In this document: piece by piece, positions 32,691 to 44,526 of the stretch
Layout: each line of letters starts with the position of its first letter
How positions within the stretch are numbered: the first letter of the stretch is position 1
Source of the DNA: Symbiodinium natans
Lineage: Eukaryota > Sar > Dinophyceae > Suessiales > Symbiodiniaceae
Direction of reading: 5' to 3'
Length of the DNA: 64,000 nucleotides
Assembly (NCBI GenBank): GCA_905221605.1
Contig: CAJNDS010000421.1
Coordinates: forward strand, 10,001 to 74,000
The notes under the pieces: model-generated
Databases searched by the model: none
The model's input: the letters and a program-made list of their open reading frames with translations, nothing else
What the model was told of the DNA's origin: nothing
Position numbers and translations under genes: made by a program

Positions 32691-33046
32691 AATCTTGCTA
32701 TGTTCTGCGGGTAGAGTTTTTTGAGTTGCATACACGACAGACTCTTCCCTGTGTCCTTTTGCATACACAAATAGACTGTGTTTCTAGTTATCGGCAGGGA
32801 CAATTATGATCTTAACAGGTGTTGTTGGTTGTTTTTGTTGATTTGCTTGCAAGGTGCCACATCTTGGAACGACCGACAGAAACACTTTGTGTTTGGTTTG
32901 TGGTGTTTGGTTGTCCCTGAGATGGACCGAGCCAGCTCACAGGCCCGCCCCAGATCCACGGGCTCAGATACTGGGAATATGGAAGACCCAGAGCGAGCAC
33001 CTTCCCTCCAAAAGAAGGCGAGAGGAAAGCATACCCGATATTGCTT

Positions 33047-33068
33047 GTATATATATATATATATATAG
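33047..33068. repeat. (AT)n microsatellite
   Basis: About ten TA dinucleotides in a row, preceded by GCTTG and followed by GTCTTTTG. A second AT tract of this kind lies at 37013-37030. Confidence 0.95.
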
Positions 33069-33099
33069 TCTTTTGTATAGACGAAGATTCAGTCTTCAC

Positions 33100-33660
33100 T
33101 CTTACGGATGGAGCGGATTAAGATGAGACATCCTCCACACTGACAAGGCTCAAGCCCTCGAATTCAATCATCATGCATCATGTCCATGAGGAAGAAGAGT
33201 ATAACTACGGTATCGTAACATCTTATTAGAAGTTTTTCCCCGGGAAACGATGCGAACAACTCTAAGACTCCAACCTTGCAGTCTTCATTGCAATCTTCAT
33301 TGTTCCAGCAGTTAGGACATTGATGAGATTCGCATAGGGTCTAGTATAATCTCACAGGTGGGCATCACATTGTCAATATAAGAATATAAGATGTTCAATG
33401 GTGACATTTTGATTGCGCGCTGCTTAAACAGTGTCAGATGCCTGTCGTCAGAAGGACCATAGAATGGTTGTAATTGAAAGATGTCGTACTAAACATCAGA
33501 TAAGTTCTATATGCATCTAATGTTAGGCCTCTGTATTACTCTATGGTCGCCGGTCAATACCTCTTGCGTTTCTCATAGCGTTGAAATTTAATTAGAGACT
33601 TATTATGCACGCAAATCTTCGCATCAAGAAAAGCCACCCCCCTCTCCAATCCTGAAGGAG
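33100..33660. other. no feature seen
   Basis: An AT-leaning stretch with no open frame of interest and no clear periodicity. It lies between the AT microsatellite and the GAA repeat. Confidence 0.4.
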
Positions 33661-33756
33661 AAGGAGAAGGGGGAGGAGAAGGAGAAGAAGAAGAAGAAGA
33701 AGAAGAAGAAGAAGAAGAAGAAGAAGAAGAAGAAGAAGAAGAAGAAGAAGAAGAAA
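33655..33756. repeat. (GAA)n microsatellite
   Basis: GGAGAAGGAGAAG units lead into about 23 GAA triplets (33684-33755). The poly-Ser/Pro frame on the minus strand is a repeat translation. Long GAA tracts can form triplex DNA. Confidence 0.96.
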
Positions 33757-33819
33757 AAGACAAATCATAAGAAAAATAAGAAGAAAAATATTCAGAAAAA
33801 GAAGCTTGGAAGCCTGGCA

Positions 33820-35230
33820 TTGAATCGCTGTGACCTCCCGTGCCTGCTATGCCTCTGTCAAGCAGTTGCTGTCTGGTTGCGAGGAGGTTTGGGGGTTCTT
33901 GGTCACCTGCCTAAGGTGCTGCCGAAAGCGCCGCCTGCACTTTTGCGTAAACAGCCTCCTGCCTTGGTCGGGCCTCACCTCGCAAGACGCACGCCCACAG
34001 ACAACGCCAACCATAACGTTTTCCTGTTTCTGGCACACAGCCGTGCACCGCACTTTGGGTTTGCTGCCCAGATCCCTGACAGCCCCATTGCCAGCCAGAC
34101 AGCCCCCAGCCGCTGCTTTCTGCCTGCGTTTCAACAGCCTGCCTCTGCGCCGCCAGTGGACGCCCTTTCAACGTGACCTGGAGCCTGCTCAGTGCCTGTG
34201 ATAAGTCCTGCCTGGCCAAAACAACTTGGTGGCACTGTTCAGACTGCCTCTGGTTTTCCGAAGGCCTTCAATTGCCTTTTGAGCCCTCGGATGAGGAATC
34301 TTTCGACAGTGAAGCTTCGACAGCTCGGCCTTGGTTTTGGAGGCCCAGCCTGGTGGTCTTCACGGCCCTGACATGGCACCAGCCCTAAGACGTAGAGCCT
34401 TAAGCCTGCCCATTATTGCTGACGCCCAGGTGTGCCTCTTCTCGCCGATCACGAAGGTCCAGCCGTGAGCCTGTTTTTGGCATGTCAAGGGCGGAACTGA
34501 GAAGGTTCTGCGAAAACATTTCCCCCGAATGCCACCATGTTCTGGTCCTGCATGCCCCGCTGGGCTTTCAGTCTCCTGCCTCAGGAGCTGCTGCCTTGTT
34601 CTTGACGATCAGCAAGAACTGCCTGCCACCAATAGGCAGAGAACCTGGCGCCAAAGTGACACACTTTCTAGTAGTAGAGGCGTCCCTGAAAGCGAAAGAG
34701 CAGGAGGCCGCTATCTGTAAGCCTGACCGTAACGCGTTGATGGGCTGCTTTGACTTCCAGGCTGGCCCCTGACCAGAGGCGGGTCTTCAGGCTGGAAGGC
34801 CAAGGCGCAAGAGGGACTGACCTGGCAGATTGTGCTGTCCAGGATGAGGCGAGGTTTTTGCTATCTGCTGTGACAACGTTCAGCTTCCCGATTGTGAGTC
34901 CTAGAGGCCAGGCACGTCGAGCGTCCTCTTCGCACAAGGCTGCAGCCCAACCATTAGAAATTTCGCTTGTGTCAGGCCCAAACCCGGTGCCGTCCAGACC
35001 ACAACCCCTACCCCTGTGCCCATGTCAAAGACGAGCGGACGTTCGCACACTCAGCTCTTTTTGCGCTTTCCGGCGGTTGTTCTTCTGGGGTTTCTTTGCA
35101 AGCCTGCCTAGTTGTCCTCTGAGGCCTGCCTGCATCGTCGCGTCTGGCCTCAGGTGCCTTTTCCGTGCCTGCCTTTTTGCACTTGCCGCTAGCCTCAGCA
35201 CCCACCTGCGCTCTTTCACCGCGCCCCTCT
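33820..35230 (+). other. CCTGCC-rich sequence upstream of retroelement remnant
   Basis: The + strand is unusually rich in GCCTGCC and CTGCCT words and carries long but featureless open frames (33820-34176, 34416-34772, 34750-35230). It is probably decayed retroelement sequence because it runs into the RNase H remnant, but no protein motif supports this on its own. Confidence 0.35.
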
Positions 35231-35274
35231 ACTCCGACCTTCGCAGCCCGCCTGGAACTATGTATAGTCTGCCT

Positions 35275-36267
35275 GCACGCCTTTGGCAACAGCTGCTATT
35301 CGCAGTGAACTTCAAAGGGGTCATGATCAAAACTGTTCCAGCCTTGTGCCTACCCTTGCAGGCGCGCGTTATAGAATGCCAAGGACGTATCGTTCGCTGC
35401 AAGGCCGACATACCTCCTGTGCCTGCCTCGGCCGCAGTCGCCTGGCTTAGGATAGCAGATCCCGAAGCACAGAGAGTGGTTCTCCGCAACGAGAGCAAAG
35501 AAGCCATCCACTGACTCATGCAGCGCCTCACCTTCTGCCCGACAGTGCCTCTTCGGATACTGCGCTTAAGGGCCAGCCTCGCTGCCGTGGATGCAATGGC
35601 CGAAGGAGAAACCATTGTTGTAGCGATGTCATCTGGCAGCACCAAATGGTAACTGGCAGGCACAATGAAAGAATGAGGAAAACTCAGAAAAACGCAACCA
35701 GAAGAGGTAAACCCTCACAGGTGGGTGGCTGGGCTCTCAGGGCCTCAGCTGACGAATCTCGGCGCGCGCACGGCGCTGCTCGGCAAGAGTGCAATACCCA
35801 TGACGCTTGAGCATATCATTCTGCTGGCGACGGGGCAACTGCAAAATCTCTTCGAAAGGAACAAGAGGCGCGGACGCCTCACGTTGGCCGAAGGAGAAAC
35901 CATTGGCGTCGGGGGTTGGTTTGCGCTTAGTGATGACTTTGCCTGGTTTTCCGAAATCTGGACTGTCCAGGAAGTCCGCCACGCCTGGCCTTTCTTAACC
36001 AAAGAGCCCCAGCAGTACATTGCCTGCTTCGAGACCATAGCGCAGCTCGCCTTAGCCATGCTGGCGAAGCGACGCCTGGGGATCAGCCAACGGTTTGCCA
36101 TACCCACGGGATCCGATAATGTGCCCGGCCTGGCCTCTATCCTACTTCCTCCACCTGGTGGCTACGTGGTCACCTGCCAATGTGGTCACATTGCAAACAT
36201 GACGGCGGGTGGGTGGGAAATCGTTTCAGGCGTCAGTCGGGCAAAGAGAAAAGGCAGGCAGCTGTGA
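35275..36267 (+). mobile_element. degenerate retroelement: RT-end/RNase H-like remnant
   Basis: Three frames line up with retroelement polyproteins common in dinoflagellates. 35360-35514 reads VPASAAVAWLRIADPEA. 35520-35651 reads LRLRASLAAVDAMAEGE. After a break the theme restarts at 35888: EGETIGVGGWFAL, WFSEIWTVQEVR, PFLTKEPQQYIACFETI, AQLALAMLAKRR and PTGSDN. This resembles the RNase H domain of LTR/DIRS-type elements, with conserved FETIAQLAL and a terminal SDN. After SDN (36117) the match stops and the frame runs on to 36267. Stops and frame changes show it is inactive. No terminal repeats were found. Confidence 0.68.
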
Positions 36268-36382
36268 GGCCCTGAAGCAGGGCGCAGCAGGCAGGTCTCT
36301 TTGACCCAGGCACCCCCACTTTAGCGGCCTGAAGCATACCGGAACAAACTAGGCTCCACACCCCCGCCGCGTGCGGTATGCC

Positions 36383-36631
36383 TTAGTCGGGCATGCGGTT
36401 GAGGCTGGACGACGTGTGCTGTCGAACCGAAAACCTACGCTCTTTTTTCACGCGGCTCGCAAAGGTCGTCGTAGGGAGGCACTCTTGCTCCAAGGGGCAG
36501 ACGGCGGCTCGAAGCTGAGGCAGCCAGAGCAGGCTAGGAAATCCGCAGGGCTGAAGCGAAGGCGCTACCGCGTCGAGGCGGTCGCGGCTCAAGGCATCCG
36601 CGAGTTCATTTTTGACTCCGCTTGCTTGCAA
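36383..36631 (-). mobile_element. minus-strand retroelement RNase H tail remnant
   Basis: The minus frame reads VKNELADALSRDRLD, the characteristic end of a retroelement RNase H domain (an N-x-x-AD-x-LSR-x-RL pattern). It points opposite to the RNase H core at 35.89-36.12 kb. Either two elements inserted in opposite directions or an inversion split one. Short and inactive. Confidence 0.62.
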
Positions 36632-36994
36632 TTTTCCTTTTTAAGGGGTGCCTGGGTCAAAGAGACCTGCCTGCTGCCCTGCCTCAGGGCCTCACAGCTG
36701 CCTGCCTTTTCTCTTTGCCCGACGGACGCCTGAAGCAACACCTGAAAAAAGAAGCGAGGGTTGCCTGCACTCGTCTTCTTAGCAGTTCGAGTCTAGAGGT
36801 TGGTTGAGAAACAAATCCAAGTATCCAAAGCTCCCGGAGAATCTCCTGGAAACTTTGGATATCTGGAGTTGTTAGATTGGAGAAGGGTGGCCTTTCTTTC
36901 AACACTAAACAAATCAAACGACTTCCCCATGCACACACCAGGTGCGTACAGTGCCTTGTAAGGGTGAAAGGTCGAGTGGAGTGGAGGCCGTACG

Positions 36995-37062
36995 TAGATT
37001 GTACATACATACATATATATATATATATATACACACGTACATACATACATACATACAGAAAG
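36995..37062. repeat. (ACAT)n/(AT)n/(ACAT)n compound microsatellite
   Basis: TACATACATACA, then a TA run (37013-37030), then ACACACG and again ACATACATACATACATACA. Non-coding. Confidence 0.95.
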
Positions 37063-37199
37063 GGACCCATTACATACATAGTATACTGCATGCCCCTCCC
37101 CCCTTGGTGCCTGTGCCTGTTTTTTTGCAGATGCGATGACGAAGCGTGGTGCTGCGAGAACAGTAGGCAAAGGAGATGATTAAGTTGCCAGGCGATATG

Positions 37200-40100
37200 T
37201 GTGAATACAAAGCAGCATATGTGGCACAAGAGTATTGCATTTGGAGGCTAATTTTATTCAATGGTTTTTGTTACTAACAAATGGCCTCAGGATTGTATGT
37301 TTTTCATTCGTTCATCGAATGGACTTTATATGCTTCCTTCTAATCATAGAATGTACATATTTCGTATGTATGATGCCACCAGATGATTAAAGTGCCGTAT
37401 GTGTTCAACTTGGCGCATCGAGACAAATAAAACTGGAAGTTCACAAATGGCCTTTAATTCGAAACATTTTAGAGACTTGAAAAGTTTTGTGTGTTTGCCT
37501 GGGTTCTTAGTCATATTCGGCCCTCCCCAATGGACGAAGACAGCGCAATTGTCATCATCAGGTGCTGAGTTTCCCGAATTGAGCATGATATCAACAGGCC
37601 TTGAACTAAAACACAGGCCACTACTTTCCGGGAACTTTAGAGCCATGACCATGATCTAAAGAGTTGGGTTTACGTAGTCATATACATACCAAAGATATTT
37701 AATGACTTTGTTCGTTGGACTAGAATATTGATCATATCTTATTCTTCCGAGGAGTCAAAGCCAGATTCAACACAAATGGTATTTGCCGGGGCTAGTGATT
37801 CCACTTCTTGAGTTATGATAACAACTGGCCGTGAATTGAAACGTACAGTAAGAAGTCAGTAAATCCGCAATCGAAGGTAGAGAACCAGGCTCTTGATTTA
37901 CTCATATCGTAAATCAGCATTGGGTGTTGGGTCGACCTCCAAGATTTGACTTATCATGGCCTAATAACTATAGGGGCAACTGATCATGTCTGAAGGTGAA
38001 GGATTCTGCTTCCTTCTCTTGCTTCTTCTTAAGAAGAACGGTGCGTCGCATGCCTTGCGAAGAGGTGCTTTCGAGTTGTAGACGGGGCGTCTTCGGCCCA
38101 CTTCCTAACAGCAACATGGAGAACACCCCTCGTCCCCTTCTCCATAAACTTAAGTGTTCATGAGGGAGGCGGAAGCCTCCCCACAACGTGTTAATTTACT
38201 TTGCATAAGAAGTGAAATGTTCAATCTAGACACAGAATTTTGCCGACACAGAGGAGAGAAGCACAATGTATATGAAGCGGGGAAGAGAAGCTAATGCCTT
38301 TCTAGGGAAAGGCTGTTGGTCCTAGAGAGTGAGAAGTGGAGGCCCCATGCACAAAGTGTGGAATTCCCCTCCACGCCGGAAATATCTTCTACACCCCAAC
38401 CCGTGCAAAACCCTTGAGTCCAGTGCTGATCAGAAGACAGTGAACCTTATCCTGTTTAGGATGGGCCACAGGAGAACATATGGCGGCCAAACTCCTCACA
38501 ATCTGCTTCTGACAAACCGCCCGACGAACCTGCAAAGACGGATTTCGGCATGCAGTCCGCAGCCTCTACTTGACATCGCCTCTCTCCTCGATTTTCCACC
38601 TCCGCACACTACAGAAAGCAAAACATGTAGGAACCTTGCTGTTGCCAGCAGCTCTTCGAGTGACAAGACCAGATAAGTGCACAAGAACTCAATAACACCA
38701 TTTCTTGATAACACAAGAAGTTGCCAGATCTTTCTTCGCAACTGGTCTCTGCCGCCATCTAGCTTGGACTCTTCTTTTTGACCGACAAATGCAGAAACGA
38801 GGACAAACACACAGATTTCCCAAACCCTCGAGGAGACCGAAACCCCGAACCCCAAAAAACTCTGAAGACACTGAGCTGTATGTATTGTCAAAGCGTATGA
38901 CGTGTGTACTTCGAAAAATACCCTGGTATTAACTCAAGACGACATTGTAACTATGAAAATACCACAGAACCTGATACATGTATAGCGGAATGCCATCCAA
39001 GCAGGAGCATATTCTTATTCTTTCGCTTTTCTGTGTTTGCACCTTCTGTCGCTGCGAATATCGTGAGTTTGTTTAAAGGGCATAGCCATATCAACTGTCA
39101 TAACGGAGGAAGCCTTCCGCATATACCTTCAGGTGGTGTTTCCATCCCCTGTGTGAAGAGAAGTCCTCCGAGAGAGTTTTTTTCACAAAGACGTGGTAAG
39201 TATCTCGCCACGAAAGCGAGGCCACACGACGGGCTTTCCCCCGCACCAATCAAAAGCAAAGTCATCTCCTCCGACTTGTAGCCGTTCCCTGTACATGTAG
39301 ACAGAGAGGCCGCAGGAGCTCCACTCCCCCAACACGCAAGCGGAAGTCCAAGTATGCAACAAAAGACCTATAAAGGGGTCTCGCCCTGCTTCCACTACAT
39401 GGGACTTGCCCTGCATAGGGCGAAGTTGGCGAAGTGTCCTCCACATCAGAACATACATGGGGGTTGGAAACTGTCAGCTAATTCCACTCCCCTCATTGGG
39501 TGTCTGGCCATTCCTCCTACATGCCTCTATGCAATCTGAACGAAATCCTACGAGAGCCGAATTCTAGAATTTGACTTAAGGGGTTCGATGTTGCATGGGT
39601 TCCAATTAGCATTCTAATTTCAGCCTTTGTTCATCTGCTTTGTTAGACAAGGTTCAAGCATTGAAATTCACGATGTTTCCACGCTTTCCAATCGCGAGCA
39701 AAACGGATTTTCCCATCATTGGAAGCACTGTTTCGAGAGCTCTTGTTGTCACTCTGCTCCAAGCCACTTACACTTTGCAATGGAAGAAACGTCGCGTGGG
39801 GCCATCGTGCGGGCATGGATGCTTCTGGCCATTTGCACACGCTGGTAACATGGACGTTGCCTGACGGGAATTCGAGGGAGTGCGGGTGTTTTGTGCAAGC
39901 CTCAATAAAGCAGTAGCATTGCCATTGGTTTAAGTAAGGTAAGTAAACTTTCAACAGTCGAATCTCATCGTGCTCTCAACACAAGAGGGGCCTTTTAATT
40001 TGGTTAGGGTCCGAGCACATTCCCTGAAAATTGCGAGGCCAAGATACGAGTTCGATTAGGATCAGCAGCGAGCTCTCCCACAAGTAGTTGCGCGTGCTCA

Positions 40101-40300
40101 TTAACTTTCCATTGGGATGCTCATGTGCGTTTCGCAAGAGCAAAAAGACCTTGTCGAGTACGGACTTTATTGCCAACTTAATTCGTGCCGACATGGTATG
40201 TCGTCATTGGGGCACGGGGAGGAGGTGCCCACAGAATTCAAAACAGAAATACATGGCTGTTGTTGCGATCAATTGGACACTAGTTTAGGGCCCAGGCTGG
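37200..40300. other. no recognised gene
   Basis: About 3 kb of AT-leaning sequence with many stops. The most protein-like frame is + 39650-39864 (FTMFPRFPIASKTDFP, VVTLLQATYTLQWKK), which could be an exon of an unknown gene. Frames at 40088-40290 could belong to the 5' part of the DHHC gene but cannot be tied to it. No repeat of note. Confidence 0.35.
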
Positions 40301-40304
40301 TTGG

Positions 40305-41637
40305 CAAACCTGGACACCTCCGGCATTTTTGCTGACCACCATCATGCGCCTTTGAAGCATTGCCCGCGGGGTGGAATCGCAATGGTGGTTCTTCACGTCT
40401 GCCTGTAAGTTCCTAAGTCGTCTTTTTGTCGCCCACTACAAAGATGCCTCCTCATCGTGTACAACCTCACACACATCATCGGCACGGTTGAGCAGTCCGT
40501 CGAGCAAGTTCTCCCACCAAGCCTCCAGGTGAACATTGCCTGGATGGATATCCTAGGACATCCTAGGACCTGTTGCGCGATCCTTGCAGCCTTATGCCAA
40601 TTTTTTGCCAGAGTGCAGGTCACGTATTGGGTGTTGGTGGCACTTTGGGTGACGTCCTTTGTGCGTGTGCTAGTGACAAGGCAGGGACGACGATGCTGCA
40701 CAACTGCCCTCATCAAGCACTTGTTTCTGCCAAAGTGCTGCTTCAAAAGGCCCGGCCAACCTGGTGATGCTGCGGAGGAATACCGATCAAACTCTCGGAA
40801 TCTCCTTTTCTGCACAGCCTGCAAAGCGCGGCACCTTGTTTGAGAGACAATTGGATGTGGACATTTGGCCAGCGCCCCTGCCGGCAATTGTTGATTAGTT
40901 GGCCGAGGAAGCCCCATCGTTGCCGCCACTGCACTAAATGTTCGACCTGCGTGTTGAGAATGGACCATCACTGTCCATGGCTTCGGCAGTGCATAGGCGC
41001 GATCACATTTAGCATTTGCCAAGCAATGTCAGCACGCGATGCCAAGTGCTTTGTTTTAGTTGAAGCGATGGCAGAGGATTCGGCAACTACAAGTTCTTCC
41101 TCACTTTCATTGTCTACTCTGCAGTCGCGCTGGTGTTTAAAGCTGTGACCATGCTTTTGTTCATGGTCAAGGTCAGACTGGGCAGTTGGTGCCGGAATTC
41201 CGAAGTCATACCAGCGTTAGACATGGGCACAGGCCTTCCAGATCGACGTCTCATTTTGCACCCGGCTGTGGTTACTTTCAGCTGAAATTCTGATCATCGC
41301 TCTGGGAGGAACCATGTTGGCCTTTTCAGGCCACTTGGCCTTGTCAGGCCACTACTACATGTTCAGTCGACATGCTCAAGACTGCCTGAACATGTTGCCT
41401 GAAACCCCTTCTTTGTTTGACACAAGGATTTCACCTTTTCTTGGTGGCACAAGGAATGACAACGATCGAGTACCTGACCAGGACTTTCAAGGCTTCGTGC
41501 ATGCAAATGACTAGATTGCTGCAACTTTCAGGAACGAGAAGAGTGACAAGAAGCTCGTTTTCGATCAAGGACTGGTAGGAAATGTCCAGGCTGCACTTGG
41601 TTCGAATCCGCTGTGTTGGTTCCTTGGCGATGCATGA
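40305..41637 (+). CDS. DHHC-type protein S-acyltransferase (palmitoyltransferase)
   Basis: Membrane enzyme that transfers palmitoyl to protein cysteines through its DHHC cysteine. Exons: about 40305-40404 (AMVVLHVCL, TM1), 39-base GT-AG intron; 40444-40528 (LLIVYNLTHIIGTV); 40619-40680 (VTYWVLVALWVTSFV, TM2); GC-AG; 40750-40830 (NLLFCTACKAR); GC-AG; 40908-40996 (KPHRCRHCTKCSTC, VLRMDHHCPWL); GC-AG; 41077-41171 (FGNYKFFLTFIVY, TM3); GT-AG; 41233-41365 (SAEILIIALGGTML, TM4); 41454-41481 (MTTIEYLT, the TTxE motif); GA-AG; 41532-41637 (LVFDQGLVGNVQ, NPLCWFLGDA, TGA stop). All cysteine/histidine pairs of the CRD, the catalytic DHHC, the TTxE motif and the Asn-Pro-x-x-Trp end region are intact. Four membrane helices and total size fit the family. 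The start codon is not fixed. The 41366 splice could be GT or, two bases later, GA. Confidence 0.93.
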
Positions 41638-42028
41638 ACAGGCATGTGGCACTTTTCTAAGATGCCCAGTCTTGCAAACCTTGCTGGTGCTGATTCTTGG
41701 CTTAGGTTTCTTCCAGCCTGTCCGCCAAGCGGAGATGGCTGCACATTCCCTTATTCCGAGTTGCGCCAAGAGGATGCAAAGCTGTCCCAGGCACGCTGAA
41801 CAGCCCCGAGTTAGGGTATAATGCCTGGTGCGCCAGACGAAGGCGACCAAATGAAAACCTGGCAGGCAATGAAGCGAGACCTGGCGATGTCTGGCACAGA
41901 GGACCTGCATCATAGCCTACAGGCCTCGAAAGTTACCGACCCAGCGTCGCTCTCAGATCATGGAAAAGCCCGACGTAACCTAAAATGACCAAGGCAAGCG
42001 GCACTTGCTTATGTTGATTCCACGCAGG
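41638..42028. other. 3' flank of the DHHC gene; no feature seen
   Basis: No polyadenylation signal is expected to be recognisable in dinoflagellates. A minus frame (41431-41913) overlaps the DHHC exons and is a shadow. Confidence 0.4.
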
Positions 42029-42740
42029 TCGCAAGCAACCGGGTGTCGCAGCCGTGCATAGAGAGCACGGCCGAACCCACGTGCATCGAGCAGCAGCAGG
42101 ATGGATGCGTTGCGGCAGAAACAGCAGGTGAAGACCACCTGGACGACGTGTGAGTTTACATGGGCCTTCTTGCTCAAGCACAGGAGTCCGAAAAAAGTGC
42201 GTTTCAACGATCTGCACTGTCGCTGCTGACCTCCTCCCGCTTCCTGTCCTTCACCCTTATAGTCGCCATGTCCATGCGTGGCGTGGCATCCAAAGATGGA
42301 TGGATGAGAGTCCTGCGTCAGGATGTTGCACAGACTTGTACATGTCAGCTGGATGCTGCTGCATGGTGTTCTGATGGCCTCACAGATTTGTTGTCATTGT
42401 ATCCCGGCCATTGTCCAGCAACAAACTGTTAATCTTCGTCTGTTCGCTGAGAGTCGAAATGAGTCGAATGTGTTGGCAGGTTGAGTCTTTGGAGGCCAGT
42501 ACTCGCACGGTGCAAAGCACGCATGATCAGCAGTGTGTACCTCAGATATTCAAAATGAGGCACGAGCACCCCCTCTGGAGATCGCCCCCCTCAGGTACAA
42601 ACTTCTACTGCAAGGACTGCAGCGCAAGGTGGAGGCTTGCTGCGAGCGGCTTTGTAAAATCCGGGCCGAGCAGTGCCAATTGAGATCAAGTGAGTTGCTT
42701 GGCCAGGAAGCCAAGAACTCTTGGTCGGTTGCCTGGTGAT
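42029..42740 (+). CDS. unidentified coding fragments with coiled-coil segment
   Basis: 42029-42150 reads VASNRVSQPCIEST and AAETAGEDHLDD after a CAG acceptor. 42481-42547 reads VESLEASTRTVQSTH after another CAG. 42575-42740 reads YKLLLQGLQRKVEA and CERLCKIRAEQCQL, probably helical or coiled, ending in a TGA at 42740. All are on the + strand and could be exons of one gene starting about 400 bases after the DHHC stop. The family is not recognised. Confidence 0.4.
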
Positions 42741-42940
42741 GCTTTTTGTAATCATTTGTAATCTGCCGCTGGGTTTCTGACCTTTCGGGTGCATCGTCTA
42801 CTTGCACCTGCACCTGGAAGCAATATGACACAAGGCACGAGCAACAGCTTCGAATGCAGGTGTCTGCTCAAGAGGACTGGTGACATGTTTTGTTGTCCCG
42901 CCAGGAGCTCTTGTTTGTTGTGCCTATGCCTGCTCTTCCT

Positions 42941-42962
42941 TTGTGTGTGTGTGTGTGTGTGT
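42941..42962. repeat. short (TG)n tract abutting the 262-bp tandem array
   Basis: TGTGTGTGTGTGTGTGTGTG directly precedes the first unit of the 262-bp array. Confidence 0.93.
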
Positions 42963-43747
42963 GCAAAGAGACATGTCGAAAAAAGAAAGAGAGTATCAAA
43001 AATCTGAAGCAGGGCCAACGCAGACCCATCCAGCTCTCTCGCGCAAACCTACTTGCAGCCTCACCCCCCTGCGGCCGATTTGCTGAGAAATGCAAGTGCA
43101 AGTGCTGAGGGAATGACAAACTTACTAACCTCTTCGGGCGTCGTCACTGTGTGTACACCCGGTTTTCTGTCAAAGTGCCAGTCATGTGGCCTGAAGGCCA
43201 GAACCTGAAGTTACGAATCTGTTTGCAAAGAGACATGTCGAAAAAAGAAAGAGAGTATCAAACATCTGAAGCAGGGCCAACGCAGACCCATCCAGCTCTC
43301 TCGCGCAAACCTACTTGCAGCCTCACCCCCCTGAGGCCGATTTGCTGAGAAATGCAAGTGCAAGTGCTGAGGGAATGACAAACTTACTAACCTCTTCGGG
43401 CGTCGTCACTGTGTGTACACCCGGTTTTCTGTCAAAGTGCCAGTCATGTGGCCTGAAGGCCAGAACCTGAAGTTACGAATCTGTGTGCAAAGAGACATGT
43501 CGAAAAAAGAAAGAGAGTATCAAAAATCTGAAGCAGGGCCAACGCAGACCCATCCAGCTCTCTCGCGCAAACCTACTTGCAGCCTCACCCCCCTGCGGCC
43601 GATTTGCTGAGAAATGCAAGTGCAAGTGCTGAGGGAATGACAAACTTACTAACCTCTTCGGGCGTCGTCACTGTGTGTACACCCGGTTTTCTGTCAAAGT
43701 GCCAGTCATGTGGCCTGTTGGCCAGAACCTGAAGTTACGAATTCGAT
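42962..43747 (+). repeat. 262-bp tandem repeat, three near-identical copies
   Basis: The shared start TGCAAAGAGACATGTCG lies at 42962, 43224 and 43486, so the period is 262. The copies differ at only a few bases (for example AAAATCTG/AACATCTG; CTGCGG/CTGAGG; CCTGAAGG/CCTGTTGG). Each unit contains a short frame with MSKKEREYQ and SRKPTCSLTPLRPIC that stops within the unit, so it is unlikely to be a real gene. Near identity suggests a recent expansion or gene-conversion-type homogenisation. Confidence 0.96.
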
Positions 43748-43799
43748 CCACACAACCTTGACCCAACAACTTGGTTACACCTCATGAAGTTACCAACCT

Positions 43800-44526
43800 G
43801 CTTGACCTGAAGTTACCAACCTTGATTCCACAACCTTGATTCCACAACCTCGATACGTTCTATGAAATCTTTACTGACAGAGAGAGAAGCGGCCATGCAT
43901 CAGTTTCACTTCTTTCGTGGAAGTGCGGCAATTGCACATTCACCCGTGGTGCCTTCGCAAAGCCTTGCAAGGTTTTCCGGTCCGAGAAGACTCATGCTGC
44001 TATTGTTCCCAGTTGCTCCCCTTCCCTGGGCCCCCTTCCCTCTTAGACCCTCCCCTTAAATTCCTAAGTCTTGGTTCAAGGCAGACCCCCCCAATTTTTG
44101 TACAGTTCTTGGGGGTGAGCAAGATTCTACAACGTTTGCTTTCGGTGCCGTGTTTGTCGCACGTTTGTGGGAGGATTCGTTGTAGTTCATGCTAGCTGTA
44201 CAGGCGATGGTTTTCTTTGCTTTTATCTGCTCTTTGATGCTCGCTGCTCATGTTGCTCGTTGTTCTTGATGCTTGATGCTGCTGTTGCTCGCTGTCTGTC
44301 TCACCTACACGTCTAAGTTTCACACAACTATGACCTAAGAACATACTTGCAAGCATGAAGCCGTATGATGTTTTCCAAAATCACGGCAACACGCCGATGT
44401 TGAAGAGATTCTCAGGATGTATTCCAACAAGGGATACCCACGTAGGCGACTTCAAAAGTTCGCATTCTTGAAGTGATTTCCTGCTACCCCAATAATGGGG
44501 CGACTGTGTGTGCGTGTGTAAACTCT
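43800..44526. other. no recognised gene
   Basis: After repeated phrases such as GAAGTTACCAACCT and TTGATTCCACAACCT (43780-43855), the rest is unremarkable. No open frame of interest. Confidence 0.4.

Noticed and set aside
42963-43610. Repeated 65-72 residue frames (SKKEREYQ, LSRKPTCSL) as a small gene family
   Set aside because: They exist only within the 262-bp repeat unit, stop inside it, and show no sign of selection.
42962-43747. CRISPR-like reading of the tandem array
   Set aside because: Units are contiguous 262-bp repeats without variable spacers, in a eukaryote.
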